From assembly GCA_902570545.1 (NCBI GenBank), contig CACFYO010000003.1, forward strand, positions 1 through 50,361: a DNA stretch of 50,361 nucleotides, given 5' to 3'. A model generated the notes under the pieces. It did no database searches, had not been told where the DNA came from, and worked only from the letters and a program-made list of their open reading frames with translations. A program made the translations under genes and the position numbers. The DNA comes from an uncultured Pelagibacteraceae bacterium. Its GTDB lineage: Bacteria; Pseudomonadota; Alphaproteobacteria; Pelagibacterales; Pelagibacteraceae. Below are positions 7,772 through 17,286 of this stretch, in pieces (the first letter of the stretch is position 1; each line of letters starts with the position of its first letter).

Positions 7772-9571
7772 ATGAAGCAAACTATAGGAAAAATCTGGTA
7801 TTTACTTACTTCTCTCGAAAAAAAACAAGCAGTGTTTTTGCTGCTAATGATTTTGATCATGGCTTTATTGGATACTATTGGTGTAGCATCCATATTGCCA
7901 TTTATGGCAGTTCTTGCAAATCCAGAAATTATTGAAACTAATGGTTTTTTAAACAACATGTTTAAGACATCAAAAATTTTTGGTATTGAAAATAATCAAC
8001 AATTTCTTTTTGTTTTAGGCATTATTGTTTTACTTTTATTAATTGTATCTCTTTTATTCAAAGCGATTACAGCTTATGTACAGGTGCAATTTACTCAAAT
8101 GCGTCAATACAGTATTGGTAAAAGAGTAATCGAAGGTTATCTCCATCAGCCTTATAGTTGGTTTTTAAATCGTCATAGTGCTGAATTAGGAAAAACAATT
8201 TTATCTGAAATTGGTGTTGTAGTTGGAAATGGAATTAAACCATTAATTGAGTTGATAGCGAAAGGTATGGTAGCAACTGCGCTTATAATATTATTAATTA
8301 TAACTGATCCAAAACTTGCACTAATAATTGGCTTCTCACTAGGAGGAGCCTATGCTCTTATTTATAAGTTTGTATATAAATACATTGGTCAAATTGGTAA
8401 AAAGCGACTACATAGTAACAAATTGCGATTTATTACAGTTAATGAAGCGTTTGGTGCCGCTAAAGAAGTAAAAGTAGGAGGAATAGAGCAAACTTATATT
8501 GATCGTTTCTCTTATGCAGCTAAAGAAGTTGCTCGTAATTCTGCTTATGCCTCATTTTTAGGACAAGTTCCTCGATTTGCTTTAGAAGCCATAGCTTTTG
8601 GTGGCATTATGTTAATAATACTTTACCTAATGACACAAACAGGAAGTTTTAATAATGCTTTACCGATAATAAGTTTATATGTGTTTGCAGGTTATAGGCT
8701 ACTACCTGCACTTCAGCAGATTTACGTATCTTTCACACAACTTACTTTTGTCCAATCCTCAGTAGATAAGCTTCATGATGATATAAAAAAACTGAAACCG
8801 ATTAATACAACACAAGAGCAAGGAAGTTTATCTTTAAATAAAACGATATCATTAAAAAACATTTACTTTGAATATCCGAAAGCATCAAAAGCAGCTTTAA
8901 AAAATGTTAGTATTAGTATTGATGCAAAAACTATAGTTGGTTTAGTAGGACCCACAGGAAGTGGAAAAACTACAACTATTGATATAATTCTTGGCTTACT
9001 TGAGGCTCAGAAAGGCACTTTAGAAGTTGATGGAAAAGTTATTACAAAAGAAAATTCTAGAAATTGGCAGCGGTCTATAGGTTATGTGCCTCAACAAATT
9101 TTCCTTGCAGATGATACTGTTGCGGCTAACATTGCATTTGGATTAGAACCAAATAATATAAATTTACAAGATGTTGTTAGAGCATCTAAAATTGCAAATT
9201 TGCATGAATTTGTACTAAATGAATTGCCAAAAAAATATCAAACAACTATTGGTGAAAGAGGTGTCCGATTATCAGGTGGCCAACGTCAACGCATTGGTAT
9301 CGCGAGAGCCTTATATCATAATCCTCAAATACTAATTCTAGACGAAGCCACAAGTGCATTAGATAATATTACAGAAAGAGCAGTAATGGATGCAGTTAAT
9401 AATCTTAGCAAAAAAATAACAATCATCTTAATTGCGCATCGTTTGAGTTCAGTAAAAAAATGTGATAAAATTTTTTTATTAGAAAGAGGTGAGTTAAAAA
9501 ATACAGGAACATTTGAAGAGTTGATTAGAGATAATGCAAATTTCCGAATTGCAACTAATTTAAATAAGTAA
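7772..9571 (+). CDS. ABC transporter, fused permease/ATPase, PglK/MsbA-type lipid-linked glycan flippase
   Basis: A 599-residue half-transporter. Residues 20-330 hold about six membrane helices (for example 21-50, 79-100 and 163-200). The nucleotide-binding domain has Walker A GPTGSGKT at 393-400, Q-loop VPQQ near 439-442, signature LSGGQ at 500-504, Walker B LILDE near 521-525 and an IAHRLS H-loop. A homodimer in the inner membrane would flip lipid-linked oligosaccharide or lipid. It is the only flippase candidate in the window and coexists with PglC/D/E/F-like genes (42821-48116), the same company PglK keeps in Campylobacter. Its base composition is visibly less AT-extreme than that of the flanking genes, suggesting a different origin. 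Confidence 0.9.
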   Translation: MKQTIGKIWYLLTSLEKKQAVFLLLMILIMALLDTIGVASILPFMAVLANPEIIETNGFLNNMFKTSKIFGIENNQQFLFVLGIIVLLLLIVSLLFKAITAYVQVQFTQMRQYSIGKRVIEGYLHQPYSWFLNRHSAELGKTILSEIGVVVGNGIKPLIELIAKGMVATALIILLIITDPKLALIIGFSLGGAYALIYKFVYKYIGQIGKKRLHSNKLRFITVNEAFGAAKEVKVGGIEQTYIDRFSYAAKEVARNSAYASFLGQVPRFALEAIAFGGIMLIILYLMTQTGSFNNALPIISLYVFAGYRLLPALQQIYVSFTQLTFVQSSVDKLHDDIKKLKPINTTQEQGSLSLNKTISLKNIYFEYPKASKAALKNVSISIDAKTIVGLVGPTGSGKTTTIDIILGLLEAQKGTLEVDGKVITKENSRNWQRSIGYVPQQIFLADDTVAANIAFGLEPNNINLQDVVRASKIANLHEFVLNELPKKYQTTIGERGVRLSGGQRQRIGIARALYHNPQILILDEATSALDNITERAVMDAVNNLSKKITIILIAHRLSSVKKCDKIFLLERGELKNTGTFEELIRDNANFRIATNLNK

Positions 9572-9639
9572 CAAATAGAAACTATAATAAATCAGGCAAA
9601 TAGATCGAAAGTATTTTAGTAATTTAAGAAGGAAATAAA

Positions 9640-9828
9640 ATTGGTAGATGGGGAGCAGAAATTTCTAGTATTATACATGAAAATTCTTTTAGTTCTTTAA
9701 ATTCACCTGTTATGAGGCTTGGGGCTAAAAATTGCCCAAGACCCTATTCTATGAATATGGAGGAGGTAGTTGTTCCTACTTCAAATGGTATAAAAAAGTC
9801 TATTCTCAAGTTAGTTAAAGATATTTAA
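9640..9828 (+). pseudogene. C-terminal remnant of a 2-oxoacid dehydrogenase E1-beta / transketolase-like protein
   Basis: Between the flippase and the acetyltransferase there is no full gene. One frame, open from just after a TAA at 9625 to a TAA at 9826-9828, encodes about 62 residues matching the C-terminal tail of the transketolase-like beta subunit family. The segments WGAEISSIIHEN, SLNSPVMRLGAKNCPRPYS and EEVVVPTSNGIKKSILKLV correspond to the usual GAEIAARI, APVxRVxGxDTPVPYA and EKxxLPsVedIvxAV blocks. No ATG begins the frame and the catalytic N-terminal ~270 residues are absent, so this is a deletion remnant. The rest of 9572-9908 shows nothing else I can name. Confidence 0.7.
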
Positions 9829-9908
9829 GGATAATAATTTGATTTTATAGCAAAGAAAATTTAAAGATCTATTTAAACTGTAAAGTATAAAGAAAAGATA
9901 AAACTAAT

Positions 9909-10691
9909 ATGTGTGCACTAAAATTGCTTCAAAAACGTTGGAATGATTCAGGTTTGAAAAGTGGAGATACTATACTTCTTCATACAAGCCTCAAGCGTAC
10001 ATTTATGGAAATGGATAAAAGAGGATATAAACTTTCTCCAAAAATAATTCTTGATAGTTTTTTAGCTACTCTAGGAAAAAACGGCACGCTATTACTTCCA
10101 CTTTTTAATTTTGACTTTACCAAAGGAATAGAATTTGATTTTAACAAAACAAAATCAAGAATGGGGGTATTAACTGAGTGTGCGCGTAAACATAAAGATG
10201 CAGTAAGAACAGGACACCCAATTTACTCATTCTGTGCAATTGGCAAATATTCTTATATTTTTAAAGATTTGGATAATTATAGTGCTTTTGGCTCAGACTC
10301 TCCTTTTGCAATTCTAAGAAAAATTAATGGAAAAATAGGTGTAATCGATTTAATGGAAAATGACAGTGTAACGTTTCATCATCATGTGGAACAAATGATG
10401 AATGTAGATTTCCGTTATCATAAAGAATTCTCAGGGTGGTATATTGATAAAAGAGGAAACAAAACTTTTAAAAAATATTCTTTTTTTGTTAGAGATTTAG
10501 AAGCAGGAGTAGAACGTAATCTTAATGTAATAGGAGAAAAGTTAATAGCTGAAAATATTTATAGTGGTTCCCCCCCAGGCGTAGGAAACGGTTTCAGGTT
10601 AGCTAGCGCTAATCAAATTTTTGATTTTGTGAAAAAAATTATTATAAGCGGAAAAGCTTATAATAATTTATATATTATAAAAAAAAACTAA
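9909..10691 (+). CDS. AAC(3)-family N-acetyltransferase
   Basis: The 260-residue protein matches the AAC(3)/YokD-FrbF fold throughout. Supporting segments are SGDTILLHTSLK, GKNGTLLLPLFNFDF, SRMGVLTECARKHKDAVRTGHPIYSFCAIG, a FGSDSPFAIL stretch and TFHHHVEQMMNVDFRYHKEF with the His-rich catalytic region. The family transfers an acetyl group from acetyl-CoA to an amine. Aminoglycoside resistance is the founding activity, but homologues in surface-glycan loci are thought to acylate amino sugars, and I favour that here. It is followed one base later by the DUF4910-like gene, implying a functional pair, and preceded by a dehydrogenase remnant that may once have completed the module. Confidence 0.85.
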   Translation: MCALKLLQKRWNDSGLKSGDTILLHTSLKRTFMEMDKRGYKLSPKIILDSFLATLGKNGTLLLPLFNFDFTKGIEFDFNKTKSRMGVLTECARKHKDAVRTGHPIYSFCAIGKYSYIFKDLDNYSAFGSDSPFAILRKINGKIGVIDLMENDSVTFHHHVEQMMNVDFRYHKEFSGWYIDKRGNKTFKKYSFFVRDLEAGVERNLNVIGEKLIAENIYSGSPPGVGNGFRLASANQIFDFVKKIIISGKAYNNLYIIKKN

Positions 10692-10692
10692 T

Positions 10693-12039
10693 ATGAATTC
10701 AGTAAGAAAGAGACTTGAAATAGCTGAAAATTTTTATCCTCATGTTAATGATTTAGAAAAGTTGATTAAAAAACTATATAAGATTCCAAGGAGCATTCTT
10801 GGAGATGGTTTTAGAAAATCTTTAAAATTGTTGCAAGAGGAATTGGAAGTTCCCTTTGTTTGGCATGATGTTAAATCAGGAACACAAGTTTTAGACTGGA
10901 TTGTGCCTAAAGAGTGGGTAATCAAAGAAGCGTATATTTTGAATCCTAGAGGAAAAAAAATTGCAGACTTCAATAAACATAATCTTCATGTTGTTAATTA
11001 CTCCTGTGCTGTAAATAAAACAGTTTCGTTACAAGAACTTAAAAAACATTTATATACTGTACCTAAATTGCCTGATGAAATTCCTTATGTAACTTCTTAC
11101 TACAATGAAACATGGGGTTTTTGTATATCACAAAATGAATATGACAATCTTATAGAGGGAGAGTATAAGGTATTTATAGACTCTAAACATATAGAAGGTT
11201 CATTAGTTTATGGAGAATTAGTTTTACCGGGTGAAACTAAAAAAGAAATTCTATTAACATCTTATCTCTGCCACCCTCAAATGGCAAATCATGAACTTGG
11301 AGGACCTATAGCTTTATGTCATTTATATAAATTATTAAAAAATACAGGCCCTCATAAATATACTTACAGATTTTTAATATGCCCTGAAAATATCGGATCA
11401 GCAGCTTTTTTACAAAATACTGGAGAAATTGTTGATAAGGTAATTGAGGCAGGTTTTATACTTAATTGTTTGGGCTTTGGCGAAGAGTGGACTTTAAAAA
11501 AATCTAGACTTGGAAATTCATTTTCTGATTTATTGGCAAAAAATACTTTAGCCTCGTCAAAATTGCCTTTAACTATTTGTGATTTTTTCCCTGACGGAAG
11601 TGATGAGAGACAGTTTTGTTCCCCAGGGTATAATTGGCCAATTAGCTTAGTTATGAGAAAAATGTATGGAACTTTCCAGCAGTATCATACGAGTGCAGAT
11701 AACCTAGACTTTATTAATTATAAAACCTTATTCGAGAGTATAAAAATGCATTTTAAAATTATGATGGCTGCTGAATTAAATTTTGTACCCTTTGCTAGAG
11801 TCCAAAAAGGTACACCTATGCTTTCAAGGAGTCCTGCTAACCTTTATCCTAAAATTATGAATTTTTTAGATCAATCAAAGCAAGAGTCAACAAGAGTTAT
11901 TCTTGCTATTCTGAATATGAGTGATGGAAATTCAAATTTAATTGAGATTGCTGAACATTATAGTTTTTCATTAATTGAACATGCCGAAGTTATTGAAAAA
12001 TTATGTCAAAATAATTATATCTTAGAATATAAAACTTAA
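10693..12039 (+). CDS. DUF4910-type zinc aminopeptidase-like protein with C-terminal winged helix
   Basis: The 448-residue protein carries an M28-like zinc-peptidase core. Likely metal or catalytic positions are CHP (His194), NHELGG (His200, Glu201), CPEN (Glu232), DGSDERQF and the terminal YHTSADN. These match the DUF4910 family, which also has an inserted domain near residues 60-140 and a winged-helix tail after ~380 (here MSDGNSNLIEIAEHYSFS). Members occur beside sugar-modifying genes in O-antigen and flagellin loci, where they may hydrolyse an amide on a sugar or lipid-linked intermediate rather than a peptide. It lies one base downstream of the AAC(3)-type acetyltransferase, so an acylation/deacylation pair is possible. 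No signal peptide is visible. Confidence 0.8.
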   Translation: MNSVRKRLEIAENFYPHVNDLEKLIKKLYKIPRSILGDGFRKSLKLLQEELEVPFVWHDVKSGTQVLDWIVPKEWVIKEAYILNPRGKKIADFNKHNLHVVNYSCAVNKTVSLQELKKHLYTVPKLPDEIPYVTSYYNETWGFCISQNEYDNLIEGEYKVFIDSKHIEGSLVYGELVLPGETKKEILLTSYLCHPQMANHELGGPIALCHLYKLLKNTGPHKYTYRFLICPENIGSAAFLQNTGEIVDKVIEAGFILNCLGFGEEWTLKKSRLGNSFSDLLAKNTLASSKLPLTICDFFPDGSDERQFCSPGYNWPISLVMRKMYGTFQQYHTSADNLDFINYKTLFESIKMHFKIMMAAELNFVPFARVQKGTPMLSRSPANLYPKIMNFLDQSKQESTRVILAILNMSDGNSNLIEIAEHYSFSLIEHAEVIEKLCQNNYILEYKT

Positions 12040-12076
12040 GTTAAAAACAATAAAAAATTTTTAAATTAAGATGGTA

Positions 12077-13042
12077 TCAATATTTATATTTATTAAAAAT
12101 TTTCGTTTGCTCAAAAAATTGTGAATTAGATTTCAAATAATATTGATTAATTTTTTCCCTGAAAAATTTTTCATTTTCTATATTATTTTCTTTTGAAAGA
12201 ATTAGATATTCCCAAAAAAAGTTTTTTAGCAAACTCTTAAAAGGTATTATTTTCTTAATATTTAAATATATTTTTGATCTAATTATCTTATAAATGTATC
12301 CTTTTACATAATAATCTTTGTTGTTTTTAATTGTTCTATAATTAATTTTTTTTGTATCAAATAGTTTTCTTGTATAGTTTTTTTCAAATTTACAAAAATC
12401 AGATAATTCATCTGAAAAAAAACCTTTATTTAACTTTAAATCTTCATAGAATAAATATTTTATTTTACTATTTGAAAACTTATTAGTTAATTTATTATGA
12501 AGATGATTAAAATCGAATTGATTTAGAAATAAGTTTAAAGGAACACTGTATTCACTATTTTTGTCCATAAAATTAAAAATAAATTTAAATTTTTTCATTT
12601 TCAAAAATTTTGAGATATTAGCGTGGTCATGGTAATAGTATGATTTAATTAAATCGTATTGATTTCTTAAAACAATTATAAAATCAACCTCTACATGTTT
12701 AAAATTCTCTTTAAGCAAGATTTCAAAATATTTTAAATCTCTAAAATCATTTAGTATATTATTATAAGTAGTAAATCTTTCTGATGTGATTATATTTATT
12801 TTATCTTCCTTAAAATACTGAATAAAATCTTTATTTACCTTATTAATAAGTTCATTTTTCAAGTTATCATCAAAATTTTGCTTACATATTAGATCTAAAT
12901 CATCTTGGGTAATTTTTACACTATCCCAATCTATGTAATTTTTAGGACCAAGATTATTAACCTCTTTGTGAAGAGGAAATATGTTTGTTTGTAAAAATGT
13001 TGTACCTGTTCGAGGTAGACCAAGATGACAAATTACTCTCAT
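12077..13042 (-). CDS. Sulfotransferase-like protein
   Basis: The N-terminus is a P-loop for the 5'-phosphosulfate of PAPS (CHLGLPRTGTTFLQ, residues 5-18). A second binding motif follows (VDFIIVLRNQYDLIKSYYYH), corresponding to the RdPxdxxxS 3'-phosphate loop, with ITSERF between them. At 321 residues it has a normal length. It would sulfate a sugar hydroxyl of the surface glycan or a lipid. It stands alone on the minus strand, convergent with the DUF4910-like gene (37-base gap) and divergent from the formyltransferase (139-base gap), so it probably has its own promoter. The C-terminal third is Lys/Asn/Phe-rich and unremarkable. It could also be a sulfotransferase-fold protein of other use. 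Confidence 0.8.
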   Translation of the reverse strand: MRVICHLGLPRTGTTFLQTNIFPLHKEVNNLGPKNYIDWDSVKITQDDLDLICKQNFDDNLKNELINKVNKDFIQYFKEDKINIITSERFTTYNNILNDFRDLKYFEILLKENFKHVEVDFIIVLRNQYDLIKSYYYHDHANISKFLKMKKFKFIFNFMDKNSEYSVPLNLFLNQFDFNHLHNKLTNKFSNSKIKYLFYEDLKLNKGFFSDELSDFCKFEKNYTRKLFDTKKINYRTIKNNKDYYVKGYIYKIIRSKIYLNIKKIIPFKSLLKNFFWEYLILSKENNIENEKFFREKINQYYLKSNSQFFEQTKIFNKYKY

Positions 13043-13181
13043 TAAATAATGCTATTATAAATATAATAAAGTATAAACTTAATTATTATTTATAAATTAT
13101 AGACTTCTAAGTCATATGTTTAAACTTTATGGATAAAGCTTAATATGTTACTCTTTTGACTCGTTAATCAATTAAAGAAAT

Positions 13182-14192
13182 ATGATTATAAATAATCAAT
13201 TTTATATTAAAAATTTAAAATCTGTAATTTTTCTTGGACAAAGCGAGATATTTCCTGAATTAATTAAAATTAACAAGTCTCTTAAATTAAATACATTAAT
13301 AATTTCAGGATCTCACCAATCAAAATTAATCGATAAAAAAATAGATTATAAAATATTCAATAAATTAGATAATAAGTTCAAAAAATTTATTAAATCAAAT
13401 GTAAAGATCCAAAACTCAATTTTTGTTAGTTTAGGAGCTAGATATATTTTTAAAAAAAATACAATAAAAAGTTTTTTTTTAAATAATCTTGTAAATTTCC
13501 ATAGTACAAGATTACCCTTAGATGCTGGTGGGGCAGGTTTATCCTGGTTTATTATGAGAGAGGAAAGGATACATAATCAGCTTGTACATTTAATTGATGA
13601 AGGTATTGATAAAGGTCCAATTATAGACAATGACTTGTCGTTGTTTCCAAGACAATGTCAAATCCCAGGTGATTTTCAAGCATATAAATTAAAAAAATTT
13701 ATTGAATTTTATTCAAATTTTTTAAAAAAAATAAAAGAAGGAAATTATTTTGAATTAAAACATCAATTTGAATATTTAGGAAGATATAATCCAAGACTAA
13801 ATACTGAAATTAATGGTTTAATAAATTGGGACATGGACTCATATGATTTATTTAATTTTATAAAAGCATTTGATGAACCATATAAAGGAGCATCCACATT
13901 TTTGAATAATGGAAACTTTGGTAAGTTGTATTTAAAAGATGTGCATCTCCATGGAGGTGATAGTTCAAATCACCCTTTCATGTCAGGGTTGATAGCAAGA
14001 CATGACAAGAATTGGATAGTAGTTTCGACAAAATCTAAACATATGCTTTTAATTGAGAAAGTTTTAGATAATAAAGGCAATAATATAATAAAAAAATTAA
14101 AAGTTGGAGATAGATTTTATACAACAAACAAAGAACTTGAAAAATCAAAGTCAAAAAAAATAATTTATAATTCTAGAGGATTAAAAAAATAA
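13182..14192 (+). CDS. Sugar N-formyltransferase (methionyl-tRNA formyltransferase-like)
   Basis: The 336-residue protein has the formyltransferase catalytic triad: Asn105 and His107 in VNFHSTRLPLDAGGAG and Asp143 in DEGIDKGPI. A C-terminal region with GLINWDMDSYDLFNFIKAFDEPYKGA resembles the tail of ArnA-type and sugar formyltransferases. It should move a formyl group from N10-formyltetrahydrofolate to an amino sugar. It sits 3 bases upstream of PseB and lacks the tRNA-binding OB domain sequence of true Fmt, so a sugar acceptor, such as the C4 amine made by PseB/PseC, is likely. If so it would replace the missing PseH acetyltransferase. ATG at 13182 is well placed. Confidence 0.85.
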   Translation: MIINNQFYIKNLKSVIFLGQSEIFPELIKINKSLKLNTLIISGSHQSKLIDKKIDYKIFNKLDNKFKKFIKSNVKIQNSIFVSLGARYIFKKNTIKSFFLNNLVNFHSTRLPLDAGGAGLSWFIMREERIHNQLVHLIDEGIDKGPIIDNDLSLFPRQCQIPGDFQAYKLKKFIEFYSNFLKKIKEGNYFELKHQFEYLGRYNPRLNTEINGLINWDMDSYDLFNFIKAFDEPYKGASTFLNNGNFGKLYLKDVHLHGGDSSNHPFMSGLIARHDKNWIVVSTKSKHMLLIEKVLDNKGNNIIKKLKVGDRFYTTNKELEKSKSKKIIYNSRGLKK

Positions 14193-15185
<993 letters not shown>

Positions 15186-15190
15186 TAAAA

Positions 15191-16348
15191 ATGATTCCTT
15201 ATAGTAGGCAAAATATTTCTGAAGATGATATTGAATTTGTAAATAAAGTATTAAGGTCTGATTATTTAACAAGTGGACCAATTGTTGATCAATTTGAAGA
15301 AACTATAAAAAATGAATTCGGTTGCAAATATTCTACCGTTGTCAATAGTGCAACATCTGCTTTACATATTTCTTGTTTAGCATTAGGTCTTGGGAAAAAT
15401 GATATATTATGGACTGTTCCAAATACTTTCGTTGCATCAGCAAACTGTGCAATTTATTGCAATGCCCAAATTGACTTTGTTGATATTGACGAAAATTCTA
15501 ATCTAATAAGTATTGAGCTATTAAATAAAAAATTAGAAATTGCAAAAAAAAATAATAAAATTCCAAAAATTTTAGTTCCAGTGCATCTTACTGGACAACC
15601 AACATTACAGGAGGAAATATATAATCTTTCAAATGAATATGGTTTTAAAATTCTTGAGGATGCCTCTCATTCTGTTGGCGCCAGCAGAAATAAAGAGCCA
15701 GTTGGTAATTGTAAATGGTCACACGCTACAGTTTTTAGTTTTCATCCAGTGAAAATTGTTACTTCTGGTGAAGGTGGTGCAGTTTTAACAAATGATAGTG
15801 AACTTGATAAAAAATGTAAATTATTAAGAACTAATGGAATAAATAGAGATAGTTCATTTTTTATAAACAAAAATAAGGGCCCATGGTATTACGAACAGCA
15901 GCTATTAGGGTATAATTATAAGCTTTCGGATATCCATTCTGCCTTAGGCCTCAGTCAACTAAAAAAAACTTCTAAATTTGTAGTTGAAAGAAATAAAATT
16001 GCTAATAATTATGATAATGAGTTAAAGGATCTTCCAATTAACCTTCCTTATATTTTGGATGGGAACCAATCTTCGTATCATTTATATGTAATAAGACTAA
16101 TGACAAAAGAAATTAAACTTTCTCATAAAGAAATTCATACAAAATTAATTGAAAAGGGTATTAAAGTTAATTTGCATTATTACCCAGTGCACTTGCAGCC
16201 ATTTTATAGATCTTTAGGTTTCAAAGAAAATATGTTCCCAGTAGCTGAAAAATATGCGCAACAAGCAATAAGTATACCAATTTTCCCAGGATTAACTGAA
16301 AACCAGCAGTCATATGTGGTTGAAGAGATATCAAGAATAATAAATTGA
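15191..16348 (+). CDS. pseC: UDP-4-amino-4,6-dideoxy-N-acetyl-L-altrosamine transaminase
   Basis: A DegT/DnrJ/EryC1-type PLP aminotransferase of 385 residues that aminates the 4-keto product of PseB. The start IPYSRQNISEDDIEFV is characteristic of PseC. The cofactor residues are Asp157 (ILEDASHSVGA) and the Schiff-base lysine Lys188 in SFHPVKIVTSGEGGA. The C-terminal LHYYPVHLQPFYRSLGF stretch also matches the family. It overlaps the following aldo-keto reductase by 4 bases. Pairing with PseB immediately upstream makes the assignment secure. Confidence 0.95.
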   Translation: MIPYSRQNISEDDIEFVNKVLRSDYLTSGPIVDQFEETIKNEFGCKYSTVVNSATSALHISCLALGLGKNDILWTVPNTFVASANCAIYCNAQIDFVDIDENSNLISIELLNKKLEIAKKNNKIPKILVPVHLTGQPTLQEEIYNLSNEYGFKILEDASHSVGASRNKEPVGNCKWSHATVFSFHPVKIVTSGEGGAVLTNDSELDKKCKLLRTNGINRDSSFFINKNKGPWYYEQQLLGYNYKLSDIHSALGLSQLKKTSKFVVERNKIANNYDNELKDLPINLPYILDGNQSSYHLYVIRLMTKEIKLSHKEIHTKLIEKGIKVNLHYYPVHLQPFYRSLGFKENMFPVAEKYAQQAISIPIFPGLTENQQSYVVEEISRIIN

Positions 16349-17250
16349 AAAACAAAACTGAATTAGTATTAGGAACTGCTCAATGGGGATCAAAATATGG
16401 AATTACAAATAAAACTGGTAAGATTAGCTCATTAGAAATTAGTAAAATATTTAAGTATTGTATTAAGAATAAAATTAGAATTTTAGATACAGCAAGAGAT
16501 TATGGAAAATCAGAGAAAATAATTGGCGAATTTAATAAAAAAAATTCAATTAAAATAAAAACTATTTCGAAAATTAAAAATTTTGGGTTTTTAAATAAAA
16601 ATTTCGATAAAAAAAAAATAAAAGAATTAATTCTTAAAAGCAATCGAAATATACTCCAAGACTCTATTGAAGGAATGTTGATACATGATGATAATCTGAT
16701 TAAAAATAAATATTTTACTGATCTTTGGGATATATTACTTGAGCTGAAAAAAGAAAAAAAAATAAAGAAAATTGGAATTTCAACTTATAAAAATAACATC
16801 GATAAAAAAATTATTCAAAAATATAAATTTGATATAGTTCAACTTCCTTTCAATATTTATGATCAATCAAGATCTGAAAATGGATTTTTGAAAAAACTCA
16901 AAGACAATAATGTAGAAATTCATGCTAGAAGTGTTTTTTTGCAAGGTATAATACTTCAAAATTATAAATCACTGAGGGGAATTTTTTCCGTCATTAAAGA
17001 ACACCAAAAAAAAATGCACCATTTTTTTGAGTCTCAGGGCATTACGATAATTGAAGGATGTTTGAGAGCCATCTTACAGAACCAAAATATTAGTAAAGTT
17101 ATAGTAGGTTGTGATAATGTTTTACAACTTGAAGAAATTCACCATAAGTTTTTGAAAATAAAAAATTCTAATCAAAATATTAGATTAAAAAAATTTGCCA
17201 TAAATAACAAAAAAATAATTAATCCAAGTTTATGGAAACAAATTAGGTAA
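16345..17250 (+). CDS. Aldo/keto reductase
   Basis: The 301-residue protein begins VLGTAQWGSKYGITN, followed by LDTARDYGKSEKIIGEF, KTISKI, MLIHDDN and GISTYKN. These are the usual AKR signposts, including the catalytic Asp, Tyr, Lys and His candidates, and an NADPH-binding end reads KVIVGCDNVLQLEE. It starts at TTG overlapping the PseC stop. Such reductases occur with pseudaminic and related nonulosonate clusters, but it has no role in the standard six-enzyme Pse pathway; it may reduce or oxidise a side-chain carbonyl. The very Lys-rich sequence contrasts with PseB/PseC. Confidence 0.85.
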   Translation: MKNKTELVLGTAQWGSKYGITNKTGKISSLEISKIFKYCIKNKIRILDTARDYGKSEKIIGEFNKKNSIKIKTISKIKNFGFLNKNFDKKKIKELILKSNRNILQDSIEGMLIHDDNLIKNKYFTDLWDILLELKKEKKIKKIGISTYKNNIDKKIIQKYKFDIVQLPFNIYDQSRSENGFLKKLKDNNVEIHARSVFLQGIILQNYKSLRGIFSVIKEHQKKMHHFFESQGITIIEGCLRAILQNQNISKVIVGCDNVLQLEEIHHKFLKIKNSNQNIRLKKFAINNKKIINPSLWKQIR

Positions 17251-17286
17251 AAAACTAATAATATTTTTTATATTTTTGAATTCTAT

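Noticed and set aside
9909..10691. Aminoglycoside resistance gene reading of the AAC(3)-family protein
   Set aside because: The family match is real, but context is entirely glycan synthesis and no resistance or mobile element gene is nearby; a sugar acceptor is more likely.
12040..12076. Seven-base inverted repeat (12041-12047 with 12058-12064) between convergent genes as a terminator
   Set aside because: All A-T stem with a ten-base loop; expected by chance in DNA of this composition.
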